A stretch of DNA of 64,000 nt. Origin: Geothrix sp. SG200. GTDB lineage: Bacteria > Acidobacteriota > Holophagae > Holophagales > Holophagaceae. A program made the translations under genes and the position numbers. The notes under the pieces are model-generated. The model saw only the letters and a list, made by a program, of their open reading frames with translations, ran no database searches and was not told the DNA's origin. Location of the stretch: the NCBI RefSeq assembly GCF_022808935.1, contig NZ_JAKZFR010000003.1, positions 62,001 through 126,000 of the forward strand, given 5' to 3'. Of the stretch, positions 1 to 7,149 are shown one piece after another (position 1 is the first letter of the stretch; every line of letters begins with the position of its first letter).

Positions 1-428
1 TGGTGCGCACGCCCCTGCGGGAGGACCCCTTCCTGCTGGCGGCGCCCCTCCACCATCCCGCGGCCCGGAAGACGCAGGTGAGCCTCCGGGACCTGGAGGG
101 CCAGCCCCTCCTGCTGCTGGAGGACGGCCACTGCCTTCGGGGCCAGGCCCTGGCCTTCTGCGGGGAGGCCGGGGCGCGGGAGGTGGACTTCCGGGCCTCC
201 AGCCTGCCCACCCTGGTGCAGATGGTGGCCGCAGGCCTGGGCCTCACCCTGCTGCCCGGCCTCTGCATCCCGGTGGAGGCGAGCCGCGCGCCGCTGATTC
301 TGCGCCCCTTCGGCCGGCCGGTGCCTGGACGCACCCTGGTGCTGGCGTGGCGGAAGGAATCACCCCTGGCCGAGGCCATGGGGACCTTCGCGGAGGACCT
401 GCGGAGGGCTTGGCCGGAGACCCGCTAG
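1..428 (+). CDS. oxyR: OxyR-type LysR regulator, C-terminal part (5' end outside window)
   Basis: This is the effector-binding C-terminal part of a LysR-family peroxide sensor; the DNA-binding half lies before the window. About 141 residues are visible. The segment GHCLRGQALAFCGEAGA holds two cysteines nine residues apart. This matches the pair that forms the regulatory disulfide in E. coli OxyR (C199 and C208, in GHCLRDQ and GFCFEAGA). The following SLPTLVQMVAAGLGLTLLP stretch is also typical of OxyR. OxyR activates peroxide-defence genes when oxidised. No catalase or peroxiredoxin gene is visible next to it. The identification is by motif and is strong for the family. Confidence 0.88.
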   Translation, partial: VRTPLREDPFLLAAPLHHPAARKTQVSLRDLEGQPLLLLEDGHCLRGQALAFCGEAGAREVDFRASSLPTLVQMVAAGLGLTLLPGLCIPVEASRAPLILRPFGRPVPGRTLVLAWRKESPLAEAMGTFAEDLRRAWPETR

Positions 429-675
429 GGCGTGCATTCGCCTTCGCCACCGCAGGTGGCTTTCTCGTGGTGCCTTTTCACCGGGAGGGCCGACCCATGT
501 GGCGGACACCAACAGCCTTGCCGTGATGGTCAAGTTCCTGGGCCATGCCAACCCACGGTTCATCGCGCCGCATTAAGTTGCACTGAGACTCAATACACCT
601 ATATTGAAAAAACATGCATATTTACGGCATGGAGGTTGATTTTTCGATAAGTGATCCAGCTCAGAGGAGAACGCC
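429..675. other. Non-coding gap with AT-rich leader before the cytochrome gene
   Basis: No convincing gene is seen here. The first part is G+C rich. From about 570 the composition drops sharply to AT-rich sequence in front of the cytochrome c gene, very unlike the rest of the window, so it probably carries that gene's promoter. One frame ends near 576 with the residues MVKFLGHANPRFIAPH. These faintly recall the tail of a tyrosine recombinase, but too little remains to call it. Confidence 0.5.
591..606. promoter_or_regulatory. Inverted repeat CAATA-N6-TATTG upstream of the cytochrome gene
   Basis: The arms CAATA (591-595) and TATTG (602-606) form a perfect inverted repeat separated by six bases in the AT-rich leader 70 bases before the GTG start. 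It could be an operator or part of a promoter. Short AT palindromes also occur by chance in such sequence. Confidence 0.3.
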
Positions 676-1284
676 GTGAGCCAGACTCCAAGCCTTACCA
701 CCCCATCGGGCACCAGCCGCATGCTCGGGCGCTTCGCACTGGCCGCCGCCTTGGCGATCGGCATTGGGATTTGCGTGCCGGCTTCGGGCCAGGCGGCTGG
801 CGAACAAGGCGAGAGCCAGGTTGCGCGCGGCTTCGCCATCGTACCGCCGGGCGTGACGCTCAACCTCCAGGGCCGCAACCGCGCGCTGGTCGGATTGGGC
901 AGCTACATCGTGAACACGTCCGGCTGCAACGACTGCCATACGCACCCCTCGTACCTGCCCGGCGGCGACCCCTTTGCCGGTCAGTCGGAGCTCGTGAACA
1001 GCGCCCAGTACTTGACGGGAGGTCGACAGTTCGGGCCGTTCACCTCGCGCAACTTGACGCCGGACAGCACGGGACGCCCGGCTGGCTTGAGCTTGAGCGA
1101 ATTCCTGAACCTCATGCATACCGGCGTCGACCCGGATTGGAGTCCGGCATCGGGTCGTCCCCAAATTCTCCAGGTGATGCCGTGGCCAGCCTTCGGCAAG
1201 ATGACCGATCGCGACCTGACGGCCATCTATGAGTACCTGAGCGCGATCCCGTCGCTGCCCAACAACCCGAACCCGGGCCCGTGA
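676..1284 (+). CDS. Exported mono-haem cytochrome c family protein
   Basis: The 202-residue product has a twin hydrophobic N-terminal signal segment (about residues 17-41). It has one haem-binding motif CNDCH (C84, C87, H88) and later methionines (in LMHTG and QVMPWPAF) that could be the second haem ligand. The C-terminal DRDLTAIYEYLSAIP helix is typical of class I cytochrome c domains that serve as electron carriers or subunits of periplasmic dehydrogenases. The GTG start is chosen because AGAGGAGA lies seven bases upstream and it gives a complete signal peptide. Codon choice (many TTG, CGC/GCG mixtures) and the AT-rich leader differ from neighbouring genes, which suggests transfer. No partner dehydrogenase is adjacent, so its redox partner is unknown. 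Confidence 0.82.
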   Translation: MSQTPSLTTPSGTSRMLGRFALAAALAIGIGICVPASGQAAGEQGESQVARGFAIVPPGVTLNLQGRNRALVGLGSYIVNTSGCNDCHTHPSYLPGGDPFAGQSELVNSAQYLTGGRQFGPFTSRNLTPDSTGRPAGLSLSEFLNLMHTGVDPDWSPASGRPQILQVMPWPAFGKMTDRDLTAIYEYLSAIPSLPNNPNPGP

Positions 1285-1342
1285 GCGCGCTCCGCCGCGC
1301 CGGCCTCTGACTCCATTGCGACCGCGAACCTGAAAGCTGATC

Positions 1343-2119
1343 CTAGCGGCCCACGACGCCCGCCACGGGACTGCTGGCGCTGGCGTAGAGGCGCTTGGGC
1401 ATGCGGCCGCTCTCGAAGGCCAGGCGGCCGGCCTGCACGGCGTGGTCCATGGCCTGGGCCATCTTGGTGGGCTCGCCGGCCTCGGCCACGGCGGTGTTGA
1501 GCAGCACGCCGTCGGCGCCCAGCTCCATGGCCAGCGTGGCGTCCGAAGCCGTGCCCACGCCGGCGTCCACGATCATGGGCAGCTGGTAGGCCTCCACGAC
1601 CTCCTTGATGAGCAGGAGCGTCATGGGGTTCTGCACGCCCAGGCCCGAGCCGATGGCGCTGCCCAGGGGCATGACGGCGGCGCAGCCCGCGTCGCAGAGC
1701 TTCTTGGCCAGGATGGGATCGGCGTTCACGTAGGGCAGCACCGTGAAGCCCTCTTTCACGAGGATCTTCGCGGCTTCCAGGGTCTCCTCGTTGTCGGGGT
1801 AGAGCGACTTCTGGTCGCCGATGACCTCCAGCTTCACCCACGGGGTGTTCAGGGCCTCGCGGGCCAGGCGGGCCACGCGCAGGGCCTCCTCGCGGGTGTA
1901 GCAGCCGGCGGTGTTGGGCAGGAGGGTGATGTCCTTGGGGATCCAGGTGAGGATGTTGTCCTCGCCCTTGGCGTTCAAATCGAAGCGGCGCACGGCCAGG
2001 GTGACCATCTCCACCCGAGCGGCCCGGTAGCAGGCCTGCATGGTGGCGAAGTCCTTGTACTTGCCCGTGCCGAGGACGAGGCGGTTGCTGAAGGTCTTGC
2101 CGGCGATGACGAGGGACAT
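1343..2119 (-). CDS. thiG: Thiazole synthase ThiG
   Basis: The 258-residue cytoplasmic enzyme builds the thiazole phosphate moiety of thiamine from 1-deoxy-xylulose 5-phosphate, ThiS-thiocarboxylate and dehydroglycine. The Schiff-base lysine is K96, in WVKLEVIGD, the same position as in characterised ThiG. Phosphate-binding glycines follow ([21 protein letters not shown]). The start [10 protein letters not shown] has GGAGG in front. A longer open frame extends upstream without homology. No other thi gene and no TPP riboswitch is visible here, so the rest of the pathway is elsewhere. Confidence 0.95.
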   Translation of the reverse strand: MSLVIAGKTFSNRLVLGTGKYKDFATMQACYRAARVEMVTLAVRRFDLNAKGEDNILTWIPKDITLLPNTAGCYTREEALRVARLAREALNTPWVKLEVIGDQKSLYPDNEETLEAAKILVKEGFTVLPYVNADPILAKKLCDAGCAAVMPLGSAIGSGLGVQNPMTLLLIKEVVEAYQLPMIVDAGVGTASDATLAMELGADGVLLNTAVAEAGEPTKMAQAMDHAVQAGRLAFESGRMPKRLYASASSPVAGVVGR

Positions 2120-2156
2120 GGGGCGCTCCGAGCCTCCAGTGTACCCCGGCCCCGCC

Positions 2157-2651
2157 TCAGGTTCGGCGCGGGTGGAAGTGCCGGATGCACGCCTGGACCG
2201 GCAGGGCCGCCGCCAGGCCCAGTCCCGAGCCCCAGAGGTGGGCGGCGGGCAGGGTGGACCAGCCACCCGCGCGCAACAAGACCCCCCCGCCAACGACCGT
2301 CTCCGCGGCCAGCTTGACGAGAAGGCCCGCCAGCATCATCAGGCCCAGGGCGGACTCATTCCGGACGGCCAGCCGCAGGCCCACCAGGGCCCAGAGGGCA
2401 CAGGCCAGGCCTGAGGCGCCCCGGTACTCGCCACCGCCCAGGGAGGGCAGCAGCAGCACGCTCAGCAGGGGCGGGAGGATGAGCGTCCCGAGGGCCAGCC
2501 GCCGCCGGTCACGGGGGGCAACCAGGATCCAGGGCACGGCCAGGGCCACAGCGTTCGCCAGCGCGTGCTCCCAGCCGAAGTGGACCAGGTGCCCCGTCCA
2601 GAGGCGCCAGGGCTCCCGCAGGGCCTCGGCGGTGAGGGTGAGGACGTCCAT
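2157..2651 (-). CDS. rrtA: Rhombosortase (rhomboid-type intramembrane protease)
   Basis: This 164-residue multi-pass membrane protein carries the rhomboid features in order: [10 protein letters not shown] (H24, H29, N33), the nucleophile motif GASG (S80) and the catalytic histidine in [11 protein letters not shown] (H138). It is short and compact like rhombosortases, the rhomboid proteases proposed to cleave proteins with GlyGly-CTERM tails. Its ATG overlaps the TGA of the preceding gene (TGATG), so the two are translationally coupled. That neighbour ends in a Gly-Gly, hydrophobic, Arg-Arg tail, which strongly supports the enzyme-substrate assignment. Cleavage of this substrate is inferred. 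Confidence 0.85.
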   Translation of the reverse strand: MDVLTLTAEALREPWRLWTGHLVHFGWEHALANAVALAVPWILVAPRDRRRLALGTLILPPLLSVLLLPSLGGGEYRGASGLACALWALVGLRLAVRNESALGLMMLAGLLVKLAAETVVGGGVLLRAGGWSTLPAAHLWGSGLGLAAALPVQACIRHFHPRRT

Positions 2652-3511
2652 CAGGCCCGCCGGAGCCGCAGGGCGAAGCCGAGCAGGGCCAAGGCGCCCA
2701 GGACCTCGATCCAGCTCGTGCTGCCGCCGAAGTTGCGACCGCCGCTCTGGCGCAGGGACACACCCTGGCGGTCCACCACGTCCACGTCCTTGCGCTCGCC
2801 CCGGGCCACCTCGGCCTTGAAGGCGCCCACCTCGGCGTCGAGGTTCTTGGCCAGATCGGTCATGGCCAGCTCCAGGCCCTTCGCCGAGTGCTCGCGGAGC
2901 TGCTTCTCGCGGTAGGCCCAGGTGGAGCTGCCCTTGACCTGGCTCTGGCCGGGCGCGCGCAGCAGGAAGGTGTGGCTGGCCACATCGTAGACCGCGGCGT
3001 CGATGAGCGTGTTCGTGTCGTTGGCGTCGCCGGGCAGCACGTAGGCGCCCACGATGGAGAGGTAGGTGAAGCTGTACCAGCGGGGATCCGTGTTCTGCAC
3101 CTGGTCCACGCTCACCAGGGCCATCACGTCCACCCCGTACATCCGGGCCACCTGGTCCATGTTCTCGAAGCCGCCGCCCGCCCGGAGGTAGGCGCTGGGG
3201 ATGAGCTTGATCTCCGAGATCCAGGGGCGGTCCTGGAAGCTTCGCTTCACCACGTCCAGAAGCTGCTTCTCCTGGCCAGGAGCCATGAGGTTCTGGACGC
3301 GCCAGGAGGCCGAGCCGCCGGGGACGAAGGCCACGCCCAGCTTCAGGGGCAGCTTGAGGCGGGCCCCGGCGGGATCGGGCATCGGTGCGGCCTTCTGTTT
3401 GGGGTAGAGGTAGTCCATGAGGCTGCTGCGGCGCACGTGGGTCTCCGGCGTGTTGCAGCCGAGGAAGGCCATGAGGGCCAGGGCAGCGGCGATGAAGGGA
3501 CGGCGGGACAT
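2651..3511 (-). CDS. Rhombosortase-target lipoprotein with GlyGly-CTERM-like tail
   Basis: The 286-residue protein has an N-terminal lipoprotein signal (lipobox MAFLGC) and a C-terminal sorting-type tail: a GGRNFGG segment, about 17 hydrophobic residues, then RLRRA. The middle has no recognised catalytic motif. Families of lipoproteins with such tails located beside a rhombosortase are known as rhombotail or rhombotarget lipoproteins; their function is unknown. The protein would be anchored by lipid at one end and released or modified at the other by the adjacent protease. The start MSRRPF has AAGGAG upstream; a longer frame adds a non-signal extension. A divergent TetR gene with operators lies upstream. 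Confidence 0.85.
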   Translation of the reverse strand: MSRRPFIAAALALMAFLGCNTPETHVRRSSLMDYLYPKQKAAPMPDPAGARLKLPLKLGVAFVPGGSASWRVQNLMAPGQEKQLLDVVKRSFQDRPWISEIKLIPSAYLRAGGGFENMDQVARMYGVDVMALVSVDQVQNTDPRWYSFTYLSIVGAYVLPGDANDTNTLIDAAVYDVASHTFLLRAPGQSQVKGSSTWAYREKQLREHSAKGLELAMTDLAKNLDAEVGAFKAEVARGERKDVDVVDRQGVSLRQSGGRNFGGSTSWIEVLGALALLGFALRLRRA

Positions 3512-3536
3512 TGGAACTCCTTGGGGGTGGCGTTCA

Positions 3537-3573
3537 ATACGCATGCGTATGGATGCCATACGGTATGGTATGG
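3537..3573. promoter_or_regulatory. Tandem palindromic operators between lipoprotein and TetR genes
   Basis: Two palindromes sit in the 93-base divergent gap. ATACGCATGCGTAT (3537-3550) is perfect, and CCATACGGTATGG (3556-3568) is symmetric around one central base. Both have the arms ATAC and GTAT, with centres about 18-19 bases apart. A further half-site TATGG follows (3569-3573). This is the arrangement expected for a TetR-family repressor acting on both divergent promoters. Binding by the adjacent TetR protein is inferred. Confidence 0.75.
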
Positions 3574-3604
3574 TAAGCTGGCCCGGTCACCTGTCAAGGC
3601 CGCC

Positions 3605-4210
3605 ATGCCCGCTCCCCGCAAGAAGCCCCGCCGACTCACTGAACCCCTGTCCCCCGAGGCCTGGGTGAAGGCGGCCCAGGCCCTGATCATCCGGGAGGGC
3701 GTGTCGGCCGTGGCGGTGGAGCCGCTGGCCCAGGGGCTGGGGGTCACGAAGGGCAGCTTCTACTGGCACTTCGACAGCCGGGACGCCCTCATCAAGGCGG
3801 CCCTGGCGGACTGGGAGCAGGACCAGAGCGCGGATGTGGTGAGCCGCTATGGGGGCATCGCCGACCCGCGGCGGCGCCTGCGGGTCCTGCTCTTCGCGGC
3901 CTTCGAGGACGTGGAGAACGGTCTCTTCTTCGCGGCCCTGGCGCTCTCTGGAGAAGATCCCAGGGTGGCGCCCTTCCTCCGTCGCGCCACGGAGCGCCGC
4001 CTGGCCTTCGGCGCCGAGGCCTTCATGGCGCTGGGGCTGACGGAAACGGAGGCGCGCCAGCGGGCCCTGCTGGCCTACGCCGCCTACGCGGGCTACTTCC
4101 AGCTCCTGCGGGCCACGCCCAAGGCGGTGAAGGAAGTGACGGACCTCAGCGGCTACGTGCGCCAGCTGGCGGACGCCCTGGTGCCCGCGCGGGCCCCAAG
4201 GAGGGCTTGA
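3605..4210 (+). CDS. TetR/AcrR family transcriptional regulator
   Basis: The 201-residue protein starts with the TetR DNA-binding helix-turn-helix (AAQALIIREGVSAVAVEPLAQGLGV...TKGSFYWHFDSRDAL, about residues 20-65). A variable ligand-binding domain follows. It is divergent from the rhombosortase lipoprotein operon and shares with it a gap containing paired palindromes, so it probably represses itself and that operon. The inducer is not predictable. The open frame extends far upstream, but the homology starts at this ATG (MPAPRKK). Confidence 0.9.
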   Translation: MPAPRKKPRRLTEPLSPEAWVKAAQALIIREGVSAVAVEPLAQGLGVTKGSFYWHFDSRDALIKAALADWEQDQSADVVSRYGGIADPRRRLRVLLFAAFEDVENGLFFAALALSGEDPRVAPFLRRATERRLAFGAEAFMALGLTETEARQRALLAYAAYAGYFQLLRATPKAVKEVTDLSGYVRQLADALVPARAPRRA

Positions 4211-4256
4211 ACTCCGGCTCCAGTGGGCGTCCCATGGAGCCATCCCACGGTGATCC

Positions 4257-4781
4257 ATGGCCGCCATCCTGATCGTCCCCGGCTATCAGAACTCGGGCCC
4301 CGGCCATTGGCAGAGCCTGTGGGAGGGCAGCCTGAGGGACGCGAAGCGGGTGGAGATGCCCAACTGGGAGTTCCCCCACAAGGTGGACTGGGTGGAGGCC
4401 CTGGACGAGGCCATCGCCGGTTGCACAGAACCGCCCATCCTCGTGGGGCACTCGCTGGGCTGCCTGGCGATCATCCACTGGGCCAAGGACCATGACCGTG
4501 AGATCCGCGGGGCTCTCCTGGCGGCCCCTTCGGATGTGGAGCGTCCGGACGTGCTGCCGGTTCTGCGGGGCTTCGCGCCGATCCCCCGTCAGCGGCTGCC
4601 CTTCCCGGCCATCCTGGCCGCCTCGTCGGATGATCCCTTCCTGGCCCCGGCCCGGGCACACACCCTGGCCTCGGATTGGGGGGCCCGGCTGGTGGACCTG
4701 GGACCCTGCGGGCACCTGAACCTGGCCTCGGGCCACGGCCCCTGGCCCCGGGGCGAGGGCCTGCTGGCCGACATCCGTTAG
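4257..4781 (+). CDS. RBBP9/YdeN family alpha/beta hydrolase
   Basis: The 174-residue cytoplasmic serine hydrolase has the family start ILIVPGYQNSGPGHWQSLWE, the nucleophile elbow GHSLG, an acidic residue in SSDDPF and the histidine in GHLN. Proteins of this family (RBBP9 in animals, YdeN in Bacillus) are small alpha/beta hydrolases with poorly known substrates. It lies 46 bases after the TetR gene in the same direction, so the two may be cotranscribed. It directly precedes the lysine riboswitch but is not related to it. Confidence 0.88.
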   Translation: MAAILIVPGYQNSGPGHWQSLWEGSLRDAKRVEMPNWEFPHKVDWVEALDEAIAGCTEPPILVGHSLGCLAIIHWAKDHDREIRGALLAAPSDVERPDVLPVLRGFAPIPRQRLPFPAILAASSDDPFLAPARAHTLASDWGARLVDLGPCGHLNLASGHGPWPRGEGLLADIR

Positions 4782-4799
4782 CGGGTTGCGGAAGGGGGG

Positions 4800-4993
4800 C
4801 CCGGCGTGGGAAGGTGGAGGTTCCGATGGAGGAGCGGTCCCCATCAGTACCGGCGGCGAGGGCGATGAACCCGATGACCCGGTGGGAAAGGGGAGGATCG
4901 CCGAAGGGTTCGCGACTCATCGGCGCGGCCCCTGGACGTCGAGGCGAAAGCCCGGCGGCTGTCGTGCCGGTCACCCGGCGCGGAGGGCCTGAG
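4800..4993 (+). promoter_or_regulatory. Lysine riboswitch (L-box) leading the dap/lys operon
   Basis: The leader before dapE matches the lysine riboswitch core in order. An AAGGTGG-type element lies near 4811-4817, and GAAAGGGGAGG followed by ATCGCCGAAG is at 4885-4906. CATCGG comes near 4918-4923, GGCTGTC is at 4957-4963, and GGAGGGC closes near 4982-4988. The same blocks occur in the same order in the Bacillus subtilis lysC leader. Lysine binding to this five-helix RNA normally lowers expression of the genes behind it. The exact ends are approximate because the outer P1 helix was not folded. Confidence 0.9.
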
Positions 4994-4994
4994 G

Positions 4995-5021
4995 CGCGGC
5001 GGTGGGATCCTTCCCCCCGCG
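4995..5021 (+). promoter_or_regulatory. Hairpin after the L-box, possible expression platform
   Basis: CGCGG (4995-4999) can pair with CCGCG (5017-5021), with extra G-C pairing inside. It lies between the riboswitch core and the dapE ribosome binding site (GAGG near 5047-5050). There is no run of T after it, so it is more likely part of a translational or Rho-linked switch than a classical terminator. The alternative pairing was not computed. Confidence 0.4.
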
Positions 5022-5055
5022 TTCCTAATGGCACCGTCGGCCCGCCGAGGTTTCC

Positions 5056-6090
5056 ATGAACGCCACCCCCGCTGATCTCCGAAGCTGGCTCACCGGCAGC
5101 CTCCAGCGGCTCTGCGCGCGCGAGACGACCTCGGGCCAGGAGGACGCGGGCCTGCCGGAGCTGCGGGAGCTCCTCCGGGAGCTCGGCGCCACGGTGGTGG
5201 AGCAGCCCGTGGCCGAAGGCCGCACCAACGTGCTGGCCACCTGGGGCCGGCCGAAGGTCCTCTTCTCTACCCATCTGGACACGGTGCCGCCCCACCTGCC
5301 GCTGCGCCTGGAGGGCGAGGTCTTCCACGGCCGCGGGGCCTGCGATGCCAAGGGCCAGATCGCCGCGCAGCTCGGCGCCGTGAAGACGCTTCTGGCCGAG
5401 GGCCGCGAAGGCCTGGCCTGGCTGGGGGTGGTGGGCGAAGAGACGGACAGTGCCGGGGCCACGGCGGCCCTGGGTCTGGCGGACCGGCTCCGCGACCTGC
5501 GCGTACTCATCAACGGCGAACCCACGGACCTGAAGCTGGCCACGGGCCAGCGCGGGGCCCAGCACCTGCACCTCCGTTGCGCGGGCCGGGCCGCCCACAG
5601 CGGCAGCCCGGAGCTGGGCCACGACGCCGCCTGGCCCCTGCTGGACTGGCTCCAGCGCCTGCGCGCCCAGCCGCGACCCGTGGACCCGGCCCTGGGCCCA
5701 GAGGTCTGGAACCTGGGCATCCTCCGCGCGGGCGAGGCCCTCAATTCGGTGCCTGCGGCGGGAGAAGCCCGGCTCATGATCCGCACCCTGCCCGGGAGCA
5801 CCTTCGTGGACGAGGCCCGGCGCCTGGCGCCGCCCGAGGGCTCCCTGGCCCTCACGCTGGACGAGCCGCCGGACCGCTATCCCGAGATCCCCGGCTTCGA
5901 GCGGGCCCCCATGCCCTTCGGCTCCGACGCCCCCACCCTGCGGGCCCTGGTGCCCGACCGCACCGTGGTGCTGGCGGGGCCCGGCAGCATCCGCGTGGCG
6001 CACACCCTGGAGGAACGCCTCAGCCTCGCCGACCTCGAGGCGGGCGTGGCGCTCAACCACCGATTGGCCTTGCACTTCCTGGGAGACTGA
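5056..6090 (+). CDS. dapE: M20 peptidase, probable succinyl-diaminopimelate desuccinylase
   Basis: The 344-residue zinc metallohydrolase of the M20 family has metal ligands in STHLDTVPP, GACDAKGQ and VGEETDSAG, and a late histidine in VAHTLEER. Family members cleave N-acyl groups from amino acids. Because every other gene of the operon belongs to the succinylase route of lysine synthesis, the most likely reaction is removal of succinate from N-succinyl-LL-diaminopimelate. By sequence alone, acetylornithine or acetyl-lysine deacetylase would be an alternative. It is the first gene behind the lysine riboswitch. The start has GAGG five bases upstream and asd follows after three bases. Confidence 0.85.
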   Translation: MNATPADLRSWLTGSLQRLCARETTSGQEDAGLPELRELLRELGATVVEQPVAEGRTNVLATWGRPKVLFSTHLDTVPPHLPLRLEGEVFHGRGACDAKGQIAAQLGAVKTLLAEGREGLAWLGVVGEETDSAGATAALGLADRLRDLRVLINGEPTDLKLATGQRGAQHLHLRCAGRAAHSGSPELGHDAAWPLLDWLQRLRAQPRPVDPALGPEVWNLGILRAGEALNSVPAAGEARLMIRTLPGSTFVDEARRLAPPEGSLALTLDEPPDRYPEIPGFERAPMPFGSDAPTLRALVPDRTVVLAGPGSIRVAHTLEERLSLADLEAGVALNHRLALHFLGD

Positions 6091-6093
6091 ACC

Positions 6094-7149
6094 ATGACCG
6101 CCAAAATCCCCGTCACCGTCCTGGGCGCCACTGGCGTCGTCGGCCAGCGCTTCGTGCGCCGGCTGGCCAACCATCCCCTCTTCCGCGTGGAGCACCTGGC
6201 CGCCAGCGAGCGCAGCGCGGGCAAGCGCTACCGCGATGCCTGCGCCTGGCGCCTGGACGGCGAACCCTACGGCGGCCTGGGCGACCAGGTCATGGCCGAG
6301 GGCACGCCGGAGTTCGCCCTCTCGCCCGTGATCTTCAGCGCCCTGGACACGGGCCCGGCCAAGGAGCTGGAGCCCGAGTTCGCCCGGGCCGGGGCCATGG
6401 TTTTCTCCAACGCCGCGGCGTTCCGCATGTCGCCGGAGGTCCCGCTGCTGGTGCCCGAGGTCAACGCGGACCATCTGGGCCTGCTGGACGTGCAGCGCCA
6501 CCACCACGGCTGGAGCGGCGGGATCGTCACCAACGCCAACTGCACGGCCACGGTGCTGGTGATGGCGCTCGCGCCCCTGCAGCGGGCCTTCGGCATCGAG
6601 GCCGTGCTGATGACCTCCATGCAGGCCATCAGCGGCGCCGGCTATCCCGGCGTGGCCAGCCTGGACATCCTGGGCAACGTCATCCCCTTCATCCGCAACG
6701 AGGAGCCGAAGGTGGAGGAGGAGACCCCGAAGATGCTGGGCCGCTTCACGGGCAAGGAGGTGGAGCTGGCGCCCATGCTGGTGAGCGCCCTCTGCCACCG
6801 CGTCCCCGTCATCGAAGGCCACACGGAGGCCGTGAGCGTGAAGCTGAAGGGCAACCCGTCCCTGGAGGCCGTGCGCGACGCCTGGCTGAACTGGCGGCCG
6901 GAACCCCAGCAGCTCAAGCTCTTCTCCGCGCCGGCGGTGCCCATCCACGTCCATACCCTGGAGGACCGCCCCCAGGTGCGCCGCGACGTGGAGAAGGACG
7001 AGGGCATGAGCGTCCACGTGGGCCGCCTGCGGCCCTGCCCCATCCTGGGCGTGAAGTTCGCGCTCCTTGGCCACAACACTGAGCGAGGGGCGGCCGGCGG
7101 CAGCATCCTGAATGCCGAACTGGCGCACGCGAAGGGGTACCTCCGATGA
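6094..7149 (+). CDS. asd: Aspartate-semialdehyde dehydrogenase
   Basis: The 351-residue enzyme reduces aspartyl-4-phosphate to aspartate semialdehyde with NADPH, the branch point for lysine, threonine and methionine. The Rossmann motif VLGATGVVGQRF opens the protein, and the catalytic cysteine is in NANCTATVLV. The segment MQAISGAGYPG is characteristic of the archaeal/fungal type of this enzyme rather than the common enterobacterial type. The final codons overlap the lysC start (ATGA), indicating coupled translation. Confidence 0.94.
   Translation: MTAKIPVTVLGATGVVGQRFVRRLANHPLFRVEHLAASERSAGKRYRDACAWRLDGEPYGGLGDQVMAEGTPEFALSPVIFSALDTGPAKELEPEFARAGAMVFSNAAAFRMSPEVPLLVPEVNADHLGLLDVQRHHHGWSGGIVTNANCTATVLVMALAPLQRAFGIEAVLMTSMQAISGAGYPGVASLDILGNVIPFIRNEEPKVEEETPKMLGRFTGKEVELAPMLVSALCHRVPVIEGHTEAVSVKLKGNPSLEAVRDAWLNWRPEPQQLKLFSAPAVPIHVHTLEDRPQVRRDVEKDEGMSVHVGRLRPCPILGVKFALLGHNTERGAAGGSILNAELAHAKGYLR

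Noticed and set aside
421-576. Possible integrase tail (LGHANPRF) before the cytochrome gene
   Set aside because: Only a few residues match a tyrosine recombinase pattern; no catalytic tyrosine or upstream domain is present.
2120-2156. TPP riboswitch before thiG
   Set aside because: Only 37 bases separate thiG from the rhombosortase stop, too short for the element, and no THI-box sequence is visible.
4471-7128. An 885-codon open frame on the minus strand
   Set aside because: It is the antisense shadow of dapE and asd, caused by high G+C codon bias; its sequence is His/Gly/Arg-rich with no family resemblance.
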